The notes below the pieces were generated by a model. That model made no database searches, was not told the DNA's origin, and saw nothing but the letters and a program-made list of their open reading frames with translations. This document shows, piece by piece, positions 7,962 through 16,859 of a DNA stretch of 64,000 nucleotides. The first letter of the stretch is position 1, and each line of letters starts with the position of its first letter. The stretch is from Kribbella voronezhensis (GTDB lineage Bacteria; Actinomycetota; Actinomycetes; Propionibacteriales; Kribbellaceae): assembly GCF_004365175.1 (NCBI RefSeq), contig NZ_SOCE01000001.1, positions 669,154 through 733,153 on the forward strand, in the 5' to 3' direction. The position numbers and the translations under genes were made by a program.

Positions 7962-8945
7962 ATGGACTGGGGCCTGGCGGCCGCGGCCTTCGGCGTGGGC
8001 ATCGTGGTCGGCCTGACCGGCATGGGCGGTGGCGCCCTGATGACACCGGTGCTGGTGCTGTTCTTCGGTGTACCGCCACTGGCCGCCGTTTCCAGTGACC
8101 TGGTCGCCAGTGCCGTGATGAAGCCGGTCGGCGCGGCAGTCCATCTCAAGCGGGGCACCGTTCATCTCAAGCTCGTCGGCTGGTTGTGTGTGGGGTCGAT
8201 CCCAGCGGCGTTCGGCGGCGTACTGATCGCCCGGGCACTCGGCGACGGCGAGGAGGTGCAGACGATCATCCAGCGCGCGCTCGGCGTCGCGCTGCTGATC
8301 GCCGCGACCGGACTGGCCGTCCGCGCCTACATCCGGCTGGTCGAGCGGGCCCGCAAACGCGACGGGCTGCTTCCGCCACTCCCCCAGGGCCGCCCGAAGC
8401 TCACGGCCCGGCCGCTCCCGACCATCCTGGTCGGCGTCCTCGGCGGGCTCGTTGTCGGCCTGACCTCGGTGGGTTCGGGGTCGCTGATCATCATCGCGCT
8501 GATGGCGCTCTACCCCGGCCTCAAGGCGAGTGAACTCGTCGGCACCGATCTCCTCCAGGCCGTGCCGCTGGTCGCCTCGGCCGCCGTCGGACATCTGCTG
8601 TTCGGCGAGTTCCAATTGAACCTGACCGCGGCGATGCTGGTCGGCTGCGTTCCGGGCGTCTGGCTCGGCGCACGGATCTCGTCCCGGGCGCCGGGTGGCC
8701 TGATCCGCCGCGTCCTCGCCTTCGTCCTGCTGGCCTCCGCGCTCAAGCTGCTGGGAGTCCCGAACGCCGCGACCGGTCTGACCCTGATCGGCGCCGTCCT
8801 GCTCGCGCCGCCGCTGTGGATGCTGGTCCGCCGCCGCCACGGCTTCCCGATGCTCGCCCGCGCCGACGCCACTCCCGACCCCACCAACCACACCGGCGAC
8901 GGCAGCACCCCACCGGACCACCTCGAACAGAAGGTTCAAAGCTGA
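7962..8945 (+). CDS. TauE/SafE-family membrane transporter (sulfite/sulfonate exporter family)
   Basis: 327 residues with about eight predicted membrane helices in two halves. Each half starts with a Gly-rich signature (GLTGMGGGALMTP near the N-terminus, GLTSVGSGSL in the middle), typical of PF01925. The family moves sulfite, sulfonates, sulfoacetate or related anions. Its position directly after APS kinase (3-bp gap) and its 1-base overlap with the next gene suggest it handles an anion linked to sulfate activation, for example sulfite or sulfate. Direction and substrate are inferred. The C-terminus is a short Pro/Thr-rich cytoplasmic tail. Confidence 0.88.
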   Translation: MDWGLAAAAFGVGIVVGLTGMGGGALMTPVLVLFFGVPPLAAVSSDLVASAVMKPVGAAVHLKRGTVHLKLVGWLCVGSIPAAFGGVLIARALGDGEEVQTIIQRALGVALLIAATGLAVRAYIRLVERARKRDGLLPPLPQGRPKLTARPLPTILVGVLGGLVVGLTSVGSGSLIIIALMALYPGLKASELVGTDLLQAVPLVASAAVGHLLFGEFQLNLTAAMLVGCVPGVWLGARISSRAPGGLIRRVLAFVLLASALKLLGVPNAATGLTLIGAVLLAPPLWMLVRRRHGFPMLARADATPDPTNHTGDGSTPPDHLEQKVQS

Positions 8946-10018
8946 TGAGCACGGTCGTCTTCGAGAGCTGGCGGGGCAAGTACTCCGACAGTCCGCGCGC
9001 GGTCTCCGAGCGGCTCGGCGTACTGCGCCCTGACCTCCGCCGCATCTGGGTCGTCTCCAGCCAGGACGTGGAACTCCCCGACGACGTGGGCCGAGTGGTC
9101 CGCAACACCCCCGCGTACTTCGCCCGGATCGCCGCGGCGAGGTACTTCCTCAACAACGACATGATGCCGCGCTACCCGCTGAAGACGAGCAGGACGACGT
9201 ACGTGCAACTGTGGCACGGGACGCCGCTCAAGCGGGTCGGCTTCGACGTCCCGGACGCCCAGTACGACGGAGCAGATCTCTACGCCAAACGACTCGCCAG
9301 AGACGTCAAGCGGTGGGACCACCTCGTCTCACCGAACCACTTCTCGACCGAGAAGCTCTCCAAAGCGTTCCGGTACGACGGATCGGTGCTCGAGATCGGC
9401 TACCCCCGCAACGACGCGCTCTCCGGCCTCAACGCAGCCGAGCTCCGGGACAAGACCCGCGCCGAGCTCGGCCTCTCCCCCAGCACCCGGGCGGTCCTCT
9501 ACACCCCGACCTGGCGCGACGACGCGCTCACCGGGACGGCTAAGCCGAACCCCTTGGCCGCCGAGGTCGAGCAGGTGCTCGCCAAGACGCCCGAGGACAC
9601 CGTGCTGCTGTTCCGCTTCCATCACCTGGTCGCGGCGTCCTCGCCGGTACCGCGGCATCCCCGAGTGCTGGACGTGAGCGGTCACCCGGATATCCAGGCG
9701 CTCTATTTGGCGGCCGATCTGATGATCACCGACTATTCGTCGACGATGTTCGACTTCGCGATCACCGGCCGGCCGATGATCTTCTACACCTACGATCTGG
9801 CCGACTACCGCGACCAGCTCCGCGGCTTCTACTTCGACCTGGAGGCCGAGGCGCCCGGCCCGCTCGTGACGACCACGGCCGAGCTGACCGCAGTACTGAA
9901 CGACGAGGAGTCGCTGAGGACGTCGTACGCCGGAGCGTACGACGCCTTTCGCGAGAAGTACTGCCACCTCGACGACGGCCACGCCACCGATCGCCTGATC
10001 GAGGCGGTCTTCCAGTAG
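8945..10018 (+). CDS. CDP-glycerol glycerophosphotransferase family protein (TagF/TarL-like)
   Basis: 357 residues of the Glyphos_transf family (PF04464). Diagnostic segments are QLWHGTPLK about one quarter in and the C-terminal ITDYSSTMFDFA followed by RPMIFYTYDL. The family adds glycerol- or ribitol-phosphate units from CDP-polyols to wall teichoic acid or other surface glycans at the inner membrane face. The ATG overlaps the TauE stop by one base (TGATG). It thus shares an operon with APS kinase, an unusual pairing that suggests an anionic surface polymer carrying both phosphate and sulfate, which is an inference. It converges with the next gene, leaving only 3 bp between stop codons. Confidence 0.9.
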   Translation: MSTVVFESWRGKYSDSPRAVSERLGVLRPDLRRIWVVSSQDVELPDDVGRVVRNTPAYFARIAAARYFLNNDMMPRYPLKTSRTTYVQLWHGTPLKRVGFDVPDAQYDGADLYAKRLARDVKRWDHLVSPNHFSTEKLSKAFRYDGSVLEIGYPRNDALSGLNAAELRDKTRAELGLSPSTRAVLYTPTWRDDALTGTAKPNPLAAEVEQVLAKTPEDTVLLFRFHHLVAASSPVPRHPRVLDVSGHPDIQALYLAADLMITDYSSTMFDFAITGRPMIFYTYDLADYRDQLRGFYFDLEAEAPGPLVTTTAELTAVLNDEESLRTSYAGAYDAFREKYCHLDDGHATDRLIEAVFQ

Positions 10019-10021
10019 AAC

Positions 10022-10843
10022 TCAGCTGCGTTCGTAGCTGATGTTGTCGAGCAGGCCGTTGAACTGGTCCGTGGACGAGCCGATGATCTCGCCGTCCTCG
10101 CCGATCTTGGCGCCGACCGACAGCGGCTCCGAGCCGATCATGTCGAGTGTGCCGATCGGACCGGTCTTCTCGAGTGTCTCCGGCGGCTGGTTGGTCTCCA
10201 GGTTCTGGACGGTCAGTTTCACGGTCTTGTCCGACCGGTGACAGGTCAGCCGGTACCACTTCGACGAAGTCAGCAGCGCCTTGGACTTCACCACGACCGC
10301 GCCGTCGGTGCCGCGGATCACGCAGGAGGCGTGGTGCTTGTCGACCTGGATCTTGTACTGCGCGGCGTCGGCATACAGCCCGCGTTGCATCACGTTGTCC
10401 CCGTTGTCGATCGCGGTCCCGTTGGACTTCGCATCCAGCCGGACGTCGGCGCCGAAGGTGAAGTCCGACAGCCCGGGCGACAGCCACTCCTCCGGCTCGA
10501 TCCGCAGCGCGCTGAACGAGCCGCTGCTCTCCCCCGAGTACGGCGGTGTCCGCAGCGCGATGCCGCCCTGGTGACCCGCCACGAAGGTCGCCTTCTGCTT
10601 GTTCCGGCTGAGCAGGGAGATCTCGGCGGCGGCCGATCCCTCGCCGATGATGTCCCGGCCCGCGGCCGATCCCTGCTCCTGGTCGTCGAACGTGATCAGC
10701 AGCTGTGGATCGGGCGGCGGCGTCGTCGTGACCGCCGCCGTTTCGTCGTTCTCCGCACCGGCCGCCGGCCCGCACGACGGCACCGCCGCCAGCGCGACCA
10801 GCGTCACGCCGACAGTTCCCCATTTGGTCATCGAGCCCGGCAT
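10022..10843 (-). CDS. Secreted LamG/concanavalin-like domain lipoprotein
   Basis: 273 residues. The N-terminus has a hydrophobic signal with a possible lipobox at Cys24 (VPSC, non-canonical because of the Pro), then a Thr/Pro linker. The remaining ~210 residues look like a LamG/concanavalin A-like beta-sandwich (FDD near the start, a GLLDNISY ending typical of such domains), a fold that binds or cleaves polysaccharide. The ATG at 10843 has AGGAGG just upstream; an in-frame ATG at 10831 is possible. It sits directly downstream of the four propeller-PKD genes on the same strand and may be a surface glycan-binding partner. No catalytic residues are identifiable. Confidence 0.75.
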   Translation of the reverse strand: MPGSMTKWGTVGVTLVALAAVPSCGPAAGAENDETAAVTTTPPPDPQLLITFDDQEQGSAAGRDIIGEGSAAAEISLLSRNKQKATFVAGHQGGIALRTPPYSGESSGSFSALRIEPEEWLSPGLSDFTFGADVRLDAKSNGTAIDNGDNVMQRGLYADAAQYKIQVDKHHASCVIRGTDGAVVVKSKALLTSSKWYRLTCHRSDKTVKLTVQNLETNQPPETLEKTGPIGTLDMIGSEPLSVGAKIGEDGEIIGSSTDQFNGLLDNISYERS

Positions 10844-10867
10844 CCGCCACCTCCTGGCCGAAGCGTA

Positions 10868-10886
10868 ATCCTCCCGCCCGGAGGAT
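10868..10886 (-). terminator. Hairpin after propeller-PKD gene 1
   Basis: ATCCTCC-CGCCC-GGAGGAT, a perfect 7-bp stem about 8 bases past the stop codon. There is no T-run. It would partly insulate the downstream LamG gene. Confidence 0.55.
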
Positions 10887-10893
10887 GCGTGAT

Positions 10894-13713
10894 TCACCGC
10901 GGACTCAGCAGGACTGTCCATGCCGTTGCCGATGGACTCGAGCTGTTCGCGGTCGCCGTCAGGCCGCCCTGTGGCCCGGTCGGTACGGCGGCGCCGCGGT
11001 CGGTCAGCAGGGTGGAGATGTATCCGTTCGGCACTCCGAACGACGTACTGCGAACCTGCTCGCCGGCCGGGGCCGTCCACGACGTCGTCGCCGACGACTT
11101 GTCCGCCCAGTAGGAGACCCGCCACGCACCGGCGATCGTGTTGTTCACGACCGGAGTGGTGTGGCCGGCCCGCGTCACGGTCTCGTTCATGGAGTCGAAC
11201 GCGCCGACCGGAGCCGTCAGGCTGGTCCCCGAGTACGCCGCCACCGTCATCCCTGCCTTGCTGTACGCCGAAAGGTTCACCGATACGTCCTTGCCGGCGT
11301 CACCGGCGTCGGCGACCTTCTGCCAGACCCTCGTGACGTATCCGGAGCCGTTGAGCGTCCTCACGAGGTTCCAGCCGGTGACTCCGGTCGGACCGGTCAG
11401 GGTCGCCGTGGTGTTCTGGGTGAAGAACAACAGCAGTCCGTCGCCCGCACTGGTCGACGGCGGCACCGTCACCGTGTGCGTGAGCGCGTTCTGGTTGGAC
11501 GAGTTCGCTCCCACGAACTCGATCGGGTTCGCCACACTCGACACGACCTGCCCCCGGCTGTCGGTCCCGGTGGCGCCGTCGTCGTCGGTCACCGTCAGCG
11601 TGACCGTGTAGGTCCCACTCGCCGCGTACGTGTGCGGAGCCGTCGGCCCGGTCGCCGTTTCACCGTCGCCGAAGTCCCACGCGTACGACGTGATGCTGCC
11701 GTCCGGGTCGCTGGAGTTCCCCCCGTCGAAGCTGCAGGCCAGTAGATCGCAACTGGCACCCCACGACGCCGAGGGGCGGATGTTCGGCACCGGTCCGGTC
11801 CCGGCGTACAGGAACGTGCCCTGCGACCGCCAGTCCTGGCCGTCGATCCCGGGACCACTGGTGACCACCGCCGTACCGGCGACCGGGACGTTGTTGGCGA
11901 AGTTGACCCGGTGCAGGTTGCCGTCCGCGCCGGTGCCCCAGTAGAGCTGGTTGCCGGACAGGAACATGCCCGAGACCTGGCTCCAGTTGATGCCGGTGAT
12001 GTTGCCGCTGGCCACGAACCGGGAAGCGCCGACGATCTGGCTCTCCGGCGTGAAGTAGCGGTAGTACAGCGACGACTGACCGGCCACGGTGTAGAACAGC
12101 CGTCCGTTGCTGAAGAACATCCCGGTGAGGTTGCGCAGGTCGGTCGCGAACGCGGTCAGCCCCCGCAGGTTCACGGTGCTCGCGGAGCCGAAGGTGGTGC
12201 CGTTGTACGACCTGCGCGTCAAGGTGCCGTCGGAGTTGCCGGTGTAGAGGATGCCGTCGATCATCACGGCGCCCCGGGCGTTGGTGAAGTTCGCAGTACC
12301 GGTGTCGACCGTACTGGCGTCACCTGCCGTTGTCCCGTCGTACTGGCGGACTGTCGTGGTGGCACCGAGTCGGTAGACCGGGCCCGGCAGCTGGCCGGTG
12401 TACCCCGGCGGGGGCGTCACCGACGAGTTCGGGAACATCGCCAGCCGGCCGTGGAACTCGTAGTTCTGTCCGACCCGGTCGGTGTCGCTGCCCATCAGCA
12501 GACCACCGGGGACCGAGGTCAGGTCGAAGACGCCGACACCGCGGGTCCTGGTCGGGTTCCACGAGTAGGGCAGGCCGTTCAGTGGGTCCAGCGCGGCCAG
12601 ACCTTCACGAGACACCGCGCCCGGAGCAGCGGCGTTGCTGCCGCCGGTGTTGTTGAGCCAACGCTGGTGACCGCCGACGTACACGGCAACCCCGGTGACA
12701 GCGACGCTCCACAGCGTGTCACCGCCGGTGTAGTCGATCCAGGTGGGCTGCTGGTTGCCGCCGGTCGGTGCCGTCTCCCAGCGGGAGGCGGAGTCACACA
12801 GCTTGTCGGGCGGAGTACCGCCGGTGGTCACGACGACGAAGTACGCGCCGTCCGGGGAGAAGTCGACGTCGTGCACGTAGGTCAGGAACTGAGACGAGCA
12901 GTTCGGCTCGAAGCGCGGCGTCGACCAGTTCCGGACGGCGGCCGACGTGGCGTTCAGGTCCAGCATCACGATCTGGGTCCGGGACAGGCCGCCGACCACC
13001 GAGAAGTTGCCGAGTGCAATCAGTTTGGTGCCGTCGGGCGTGATGTCGAACTTGTCGACCTGCAGGGCGCCGCCGCGGACCGGCGAGCCGAAGGGAATGC
13101 TGAGGTACGGATCGACCGCGCCGGTCTCCGGGTTCACCGTGGCCATCAGGGTGTGGCTCACGCCGCCGACCGAGGAGAACGTGCCACCGATGAAGATCCG
13201 GCCGCCGGAGCTCTTCATGTCGTAGACCGAACCGTTCACCGACGGCCGGAAGGTGCTGTTCAGGACCCCGTCGGCCAGGTTGATCCTGGCCAGCCGTGGC
13301 CGGCTGGTCCCGTTCACGGTGCCGAAGCTGCCGCCGACGTACACGGACAACCCGTCCTCGCTCGGCAGCAAGGTCTCCACCGCACCGTTCAGCGTCGGCA
13401 GGAAGCCGTTGTCGAGTGCACCGGTGGTCGCGTTGTAGGCGAAGATGCTGCGCCGGGCGATCTGCGTCGAGCTGGTGGCCGACCGGATCGTGGTGAAGGT
13501 GCCGCCGACGATCACCCGGTTGCCGATCTGGATCAGCGCGTGCACCTCACCGTCCAGCGCGTGCGGCGTCCAGTCGACCGGGTCGTCACTGACGATCGTT
13601 GCTTTGGGCAACTGCACCGCGTCGGCCGGATGGCCCCGCCCCGCGGTGAGTAGCGTGCCCAGCAAAGCGAGCGCGACCGCGGACAACAGCAACAGCGAAC
13701 GGCGTAATGCCAT
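10894..13713 (-). CDS. Secreted beta-propeller/PKD protein, paralogue 1 (one PKD)
   Basis: 939 residues. A signal peptide covers about residues 1-32. Two propeller-like regions follow: one with delta-60-type repeats of the pattern GNRVIVGGTF...LARIN (about 35-430) and one with GRLFYTV/YRYFTPES motifs (about 440-640). A PKD domain is at about 644-728 with SYAWDFGDG and a Cx4C pair (CDLLAC). A ~210-residue beta-rich C-terminal domain ends the protein. There is no LPXTG signal or C-terminal membrane helix. The ATG at 13713 follows a CAGGGGG site. It is the most divergent of four paralogues here. Role unknown; PKD and propeller folds usually mediate protein or glycan contacts at the cell surface. 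Confidence 0.85.
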   Translation of the reverse strand: MALRRSLLLLSAVALALLGTLLTAGRGHPADAVQLPKATIVSDDPVDWTPHALDGEVHALIQIGNRVIVGGTFTTIRSATSSTQIARRSIFAYNATTGALDNGFLPTLNGAVETLLPSEDGLSVYVGGSFGTVNGTSRPRLARINLADGVLNSTFRPSVNGSVYDMKSSGGRIFIGGTFSSVGGVSHTLMATVNPETGAVDPYLSIPFGSPVRGGALQVDKFDITPDGTKLIALGNFSVVGGLSRTQIVMLDLNATSAAVRNWSTPRFEPNCSSQFLTYVHDVDFSPDGAYFVVVTTGGTPPDKLCDSASRWETAPTGGNQQPTWIDYTGGDTLWSVAVTGVAVYVGGHQRWLNNTGGSNAAAPGAVSREGLAALDPLNGLPYSWNPTRTRGVGVFDLTSVPGGLLMGSDTDRVGQNYEFHGRLAMFPNSSVTPPPGYTGQLPGPVYRLGATTTVRQYDGTTAGDASTVDTGTANFTNARGAVMIDGILYTGNSDGTLTRRSYNGTTFGSASTVNLRGLTAFATDLRNLTGMFFSNGRLFYTVAGQSSLYYRYFTPESQIVGASRFVASGNITGINWSQVSGMFLSGNQLYWGTGADGNLHRVNFANNVPVAGTAVVTSGPGIDGQDWRSQGTFLYAGTGPVPNIRPSASWGASCDLLACSFDGGNSSDPDGSITSYAWDFGDGETATGPTAPHTYAASGTYTVTLTVTDDDGATGTDSRGQVVSSVANPIEFVGANSSNQNALTHTVTVPPSTSAGDGLLLFFTQNTTATLTGPTGVTGWNLVRTLNGSGYVTRVWQKVADAGDAGKDVSVNLSAYSKAGMTVAAYSGTSLTAPVGAFDSMNETVTRAGHTTPVVNNTIAGAWRVSYWADKSSATTSWTAPAGEQVRSTSFGVPNGYISTLLTDRGAAVPTGPQGGLTATANSSSPSATAWTVLLSPR

Positions 13714-13854
13714 ACGTGGAACCCCCTGGCTGAGCGGCCCGATGGAGCGCCGACGGCGCTTCCCCCCACTGGATCCGCTGGATTTCTGTGGTGGTGCCGG
13801 CACATCGCTCCACGGGAAGAGCACCGGCCCACCGATTGCCCCGCTGCAAACCCC

Positions 13855-16674
13855 CTAGGCGGGAGCCACCACAACGCTGAACATCAGCGCCTTCGCCGAG
13901 GAGGAGTCCGCGGTAGCGGTCAGTCCTCCGACCGTGCCGGGTGCCAGCGGTCCGCTGTCACCGGTGAGTGCTGTGATCCGGCCGGAACCGGAGCCGGCGG
14001 AAGCCAGCCGTACGACCAGGCCGGCCGGTGGGGCCAGCGCCGTCGTCGCGGAGGACTTCTCACCCCAGTAGCTGATCAGACGCGACCCGTCCACCGTCGC
14101 CGTCACGGTCGGCGTCGTGTGAGTGGCCTGCAGGACGGTCTCGCTGCCGGCCGCCGAGGCAGACACCGTGCCGTTGGTACCCCGGTAGGCCACCAGAGTC
14201 GCATTGGCCTTCGTGAGTGCGGAGGTCGCGACGAGAGCCTGCGTCCCGGCATCGGACGCGGTCGCGAGCTTGCGCCAGACCCGGCCGTTCTGCCCGCTCG
14301 AGGCGATGGTCTGAACCTGGGTCCAGCCCGCCGGTCCGGTCACTGTCGGCGCCGGGTCGTTGTCGGCGAAGAAGAGCAGCAGCAGATCTCCCGCGGCCAC
14401 TCCGGACGGCACGGTCACCGGGAACTGGGTCGCGTTCGTGTTCACGCCGTTGGCGCCGACGAAGGTCACCGCCCCGGCGTTCTGGCTGACCGTCACGCTC
14501 TGCGTGGCCTGTCCCGGTGCACCGTCGTTGTCCGTCACGGTCAGCGTGACCGAGTAGGTGCCCGCGGCGGCGTACGTGTGGCTCGGGCTCGCGCCCGTGC
14601 CGGTGCCGCCGTCACCGAAGTTCCAGGCGTACGACGTGATGGTGCCGTCCGGGTCGGTGGAGCCGGCCGAGGAGAAGCTGCAGCTCAGGTTGCTGCAGGT
14701 CGAGCCGACATGCGCCACCGGCGGCTGGTTCGCCGGCGCACCGGTGCCCTGGAACAGGAACAGCGATCGCGCCCGCCACTCGTCCGTGGACACGACCACG
14801 GAGGAGCCGCTCGGTACGCCGGTCGCACTGGACCAGTCTGCTCGCCGGAGGCCGCCGCCGGCCGAGCTGGCCCAGTAGATCGAGTTGCCGGTGACGAACA
14901 TGCCGTTCATCGCCGACCAGGTGATGCCTGCGACGTTGCCCGTGGCGGTGAAGCGCATCGCGCCGACGACGCCGCTCTCCGGCGTGAAGTACCGGTAGAA
15001 CAGGCTGGTCTGGCCGGCGAGCGTGTAGTAGATCCGGCCGGCGTCGAAGAACAGGCCGGTGATCTGGGCGACCTCGCTGTGCCAGGTGCTCATGTTGACG
15101 ATCAGGTCGCCGGTGTTGACGGCCGACGCCGCTCCGAAGGTAGTGCCGTTGTAGCTGCGCCGGTTGAAGCTGCCGTCGGCCCAGCCGGCGTACAGGAAGC
15201 CGTTGAGCATGAAGGCGCCGCGGTTCGTCCCCCAGGCGATCCCGCCGGCACCGACCGCTGTTCTGGTGCCGAAGGTCGTGCCGTCGTACGGCGTGCGGTT
15301 GATCAGGTCGGACGCGGGGTTGCGTGGTCCGGCCAGGTAGATGTCGCCCGGCAGGGTGGGCGTCGGGTTCGGCGGGACGACGGTGCCGCCGGCGAGCGGG
15401 AAGAACGCGATCCGCGGGTGGTACTCGAAGTTCGCGCCCAGGTGCTCGGTGTCCGAACCGACCCACAGGCCGGCCGAGGTGGAGAACAGGTCGAAGACGC
15501 CGACACCGCGTTCCCGGGTCGGGTTCCAGGAGAACGGCAGACCGTTCGCCGGGTCCAGGGCCGCGATGCCCTGTCGCGAGACCGCACCCTGGCCGGGGCT
15601 GTCGCCCGCGAACGGGTTGTTCTGCCAGCGCTGGTGACCGCCGACGTACACGGCCGTGCCGGTGATCGCCACCGCGTAGGTGGTGTCACCGCCGGTGTTG
15701 TCCAGCCAGTAGTAGCCGAGGCCGCTGCCCCTGGCACCGGTGTTGAAGCGCGCGGTCGAGTCGCAGGCGATCCCGGCACCGCCGTACGCGCCGGTGGTCG
15801 AGACGACGAAGTACGAGCCGTCCGGCGAGAAGTCGAGGTCGCGCATGTACGTCTCGAACGACCGCGAGCATGCGGTGTTGTAGAAGTCGGTCTGCCAGTT
15901 CTCGACCGCCGCGGTGGCGCCGGTGAGGCTCAGCATGAAGATCTGGTGGTGCTTGACCGCGGAGATCGTGTCGAAGTTGCCGATGCCGACCAGGTGGCTG
16001 CCGTCGGGCGTGACGTCCATCTTGATCACGGTCGTCACGCCGCCGTTGTGCAGGCCGGCGATGGCCAGCCGCATGAACGGGTCGAAGGCACCGGTGGTGG
16101 CGTTCACCGTGGCCAGCGCGACCTGCGGCTGGCTCTGCACGGTGGTGAAGTTGCCGGCCAGCCAGAGCCGGTTGCCGACCAGGCGCATGTCCTTGATCCG
16201 GCCGTTCAGCTTGGGTGCCTTGAAGGTCGGGTCCAGCGCACCGGTGGTCGCGTTGATCCGCGCGGTACTCGGTGACCCCGCGCCGCTGACGTTGTTGAAG
16301 TAGCCGCCGATGTAGACGGTGGAACTGTCGGCCGACGGGATGATCGTGGTGACTTCACCGTCGGGATTGGGCACGAAGCCGGTACTGATCGCGCCGGTGG
16401 TCGCGTCGAACGCGGCCAGGTTGTTCCGGGTCAGGATCGGGCCACCGGTCGCGGCCTGGATCTGGGTGAAGGTGCCACCGATCAGGATCGTGTTGCCGAC
16501 CTGCAGGATCGCCTTCACCGCGCCGTTCAGCACGTTCGGGGTGAAGTTCGCCGGATCGGCGCTGACCACCCGGTCCTGTGGAACATGAACGGCTTGACTG
16601 GCCTGCACCGGGACCACCCAGGCCAGCACGGCCACAGCGATCGCGAGCATCACGGAAACAGCACGGCTACGCAC
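13855..16674 (-). CDS. Secreted beta-propeller/PKD protein, paralogue 2 (one PKD)
   Basis: 939 residues, the same length as paralogue 1. The GTG at 16674 is selected for its GGGAGG site 5 bases upstream and because it starts directly with a signal peptide ending near PVQASQA. Domain order: propeller with GGTFTQI-type repeats, second propeller with YNGTTFG and YRYFTPESG motifs, one PKD domain (about 650-728) with SYAWNFGDGG and CSNLSC, then the shared C-terminal domain containing RVWRK and ISYWGEKSSATT. It is much closer to paralogue 3 than to paralogue 1. It lies 141 bp upstream of paralogue 1 without an obvious terminator between them. Confidence 0.85.
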   Translation of the reverse strand: MRSRAVSVMLAIAVAVLAWVVPVQASQAVHVPQDRVVSADPANFTPNVLNGAVKAILQVGNTILIGGTFTQIQAATGGPILTRNNLAAFDATTGAISTGFVPNPDGEVTTIIPSADSSTVYIGGYFNNVSGAGSPSTARINATTGALDPTFKAPKLNGRIKDMRLVGNRLWLAGNFTTVQSQPQVALATVNATTGAFDPFMRLAIAGLHNGGVTTVIKMDVTPDGSHLVGIGNFDTISAVKHHQIFMLSLTGATAAVENWQTDFYNTACSRSFETYMRDLDFSPDGSYFVVSTTGAYGGAGIACDSTARFNTGARGSGLGYYWLDNTGGDTTYAVAITGTAVYVGGHQRWQNNPFAGDSPGQGAVSRQGIAALDPANGLPFSWNPTRERGVGVFDLFSTSAGLWVGSDTEHLGANFEYHPRIAFFPLAGGTVVPPNPTPTLPGDIYLAGPRNPASDLINRTPYDGTTFGTRTAVGAGGIAWGTNRGAFMLNGFLYAGWADGSFNRRSYNGTTFGAASAVNTGDLIVNMSTWHSEVAQITGLFFDAGRIYYTLAGQTSLFYRYFTPESGVVGAMRFTATGNVAGITWSAMNGMFVTGNSIYWASSAGGGLRRADWSSATGVPSGSSVVVSTDEWRARSLFLFQGTGAPANQPPVAHVGSTCSNLSCSFSSAGSTDPDGTITSYAWNFGDGGTGTGASPSHTYAAAGTYSVTLTVTDNDGAPGQATQSVTVSQNAGAVTFVGANGVNTNATQFPVTVPSGVAAGDLLLLFFADNDPAPTVTGPAGWTQVQTIASSGQNGRVWRKLATASDAGTQALVATSALTKANATLVAYRGTNGTVSASAAGSETVLQATHTTPTVTATVDGSRLISYWGEKSSATTALAPPAGLVVRLASAGSGSGRITALTGDSGPLAPGTVGGLTATADSSSAKALMFSVVVAPA

Positions 16675-16820
16675 AAGACCCTCCCCCAAAAACCCCGTCG
16701 CGCAGAATGCCCGGCGGACACCACTGGAAAACCGGTGAAATGTGGCGCCCCAACTACCACAAGTCACGACGAACAAATCCCCTGTCGTCGGTATATCGAG
16801 AATTCCCTGGAGCTGTTACA

Positions 16821-16847
16821 GCGGGAGCGGCCGGTGACCGCTCCCGC
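16821..16847 (-). terminator. Hairpin after propeller-PKD gene 3
   Basis: GCGGGAGCGG-CCGGTGA-CCGCTCCCGC, a perfect 10-bp stem 13 bases past the stop codon of paralogue 3. This is a strong intrinsic-type structure without a clear T-tract. Confidence 0.7.
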
Positions 16848-16859
16848 CGTAATTCGTGA

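Noticed and set aside
14119..16275. 718-codon + strand frame
   Set aside because: Antisense shadow of propeller-PKD gene 2; the opposite strand has a signal peptide and clear domains.
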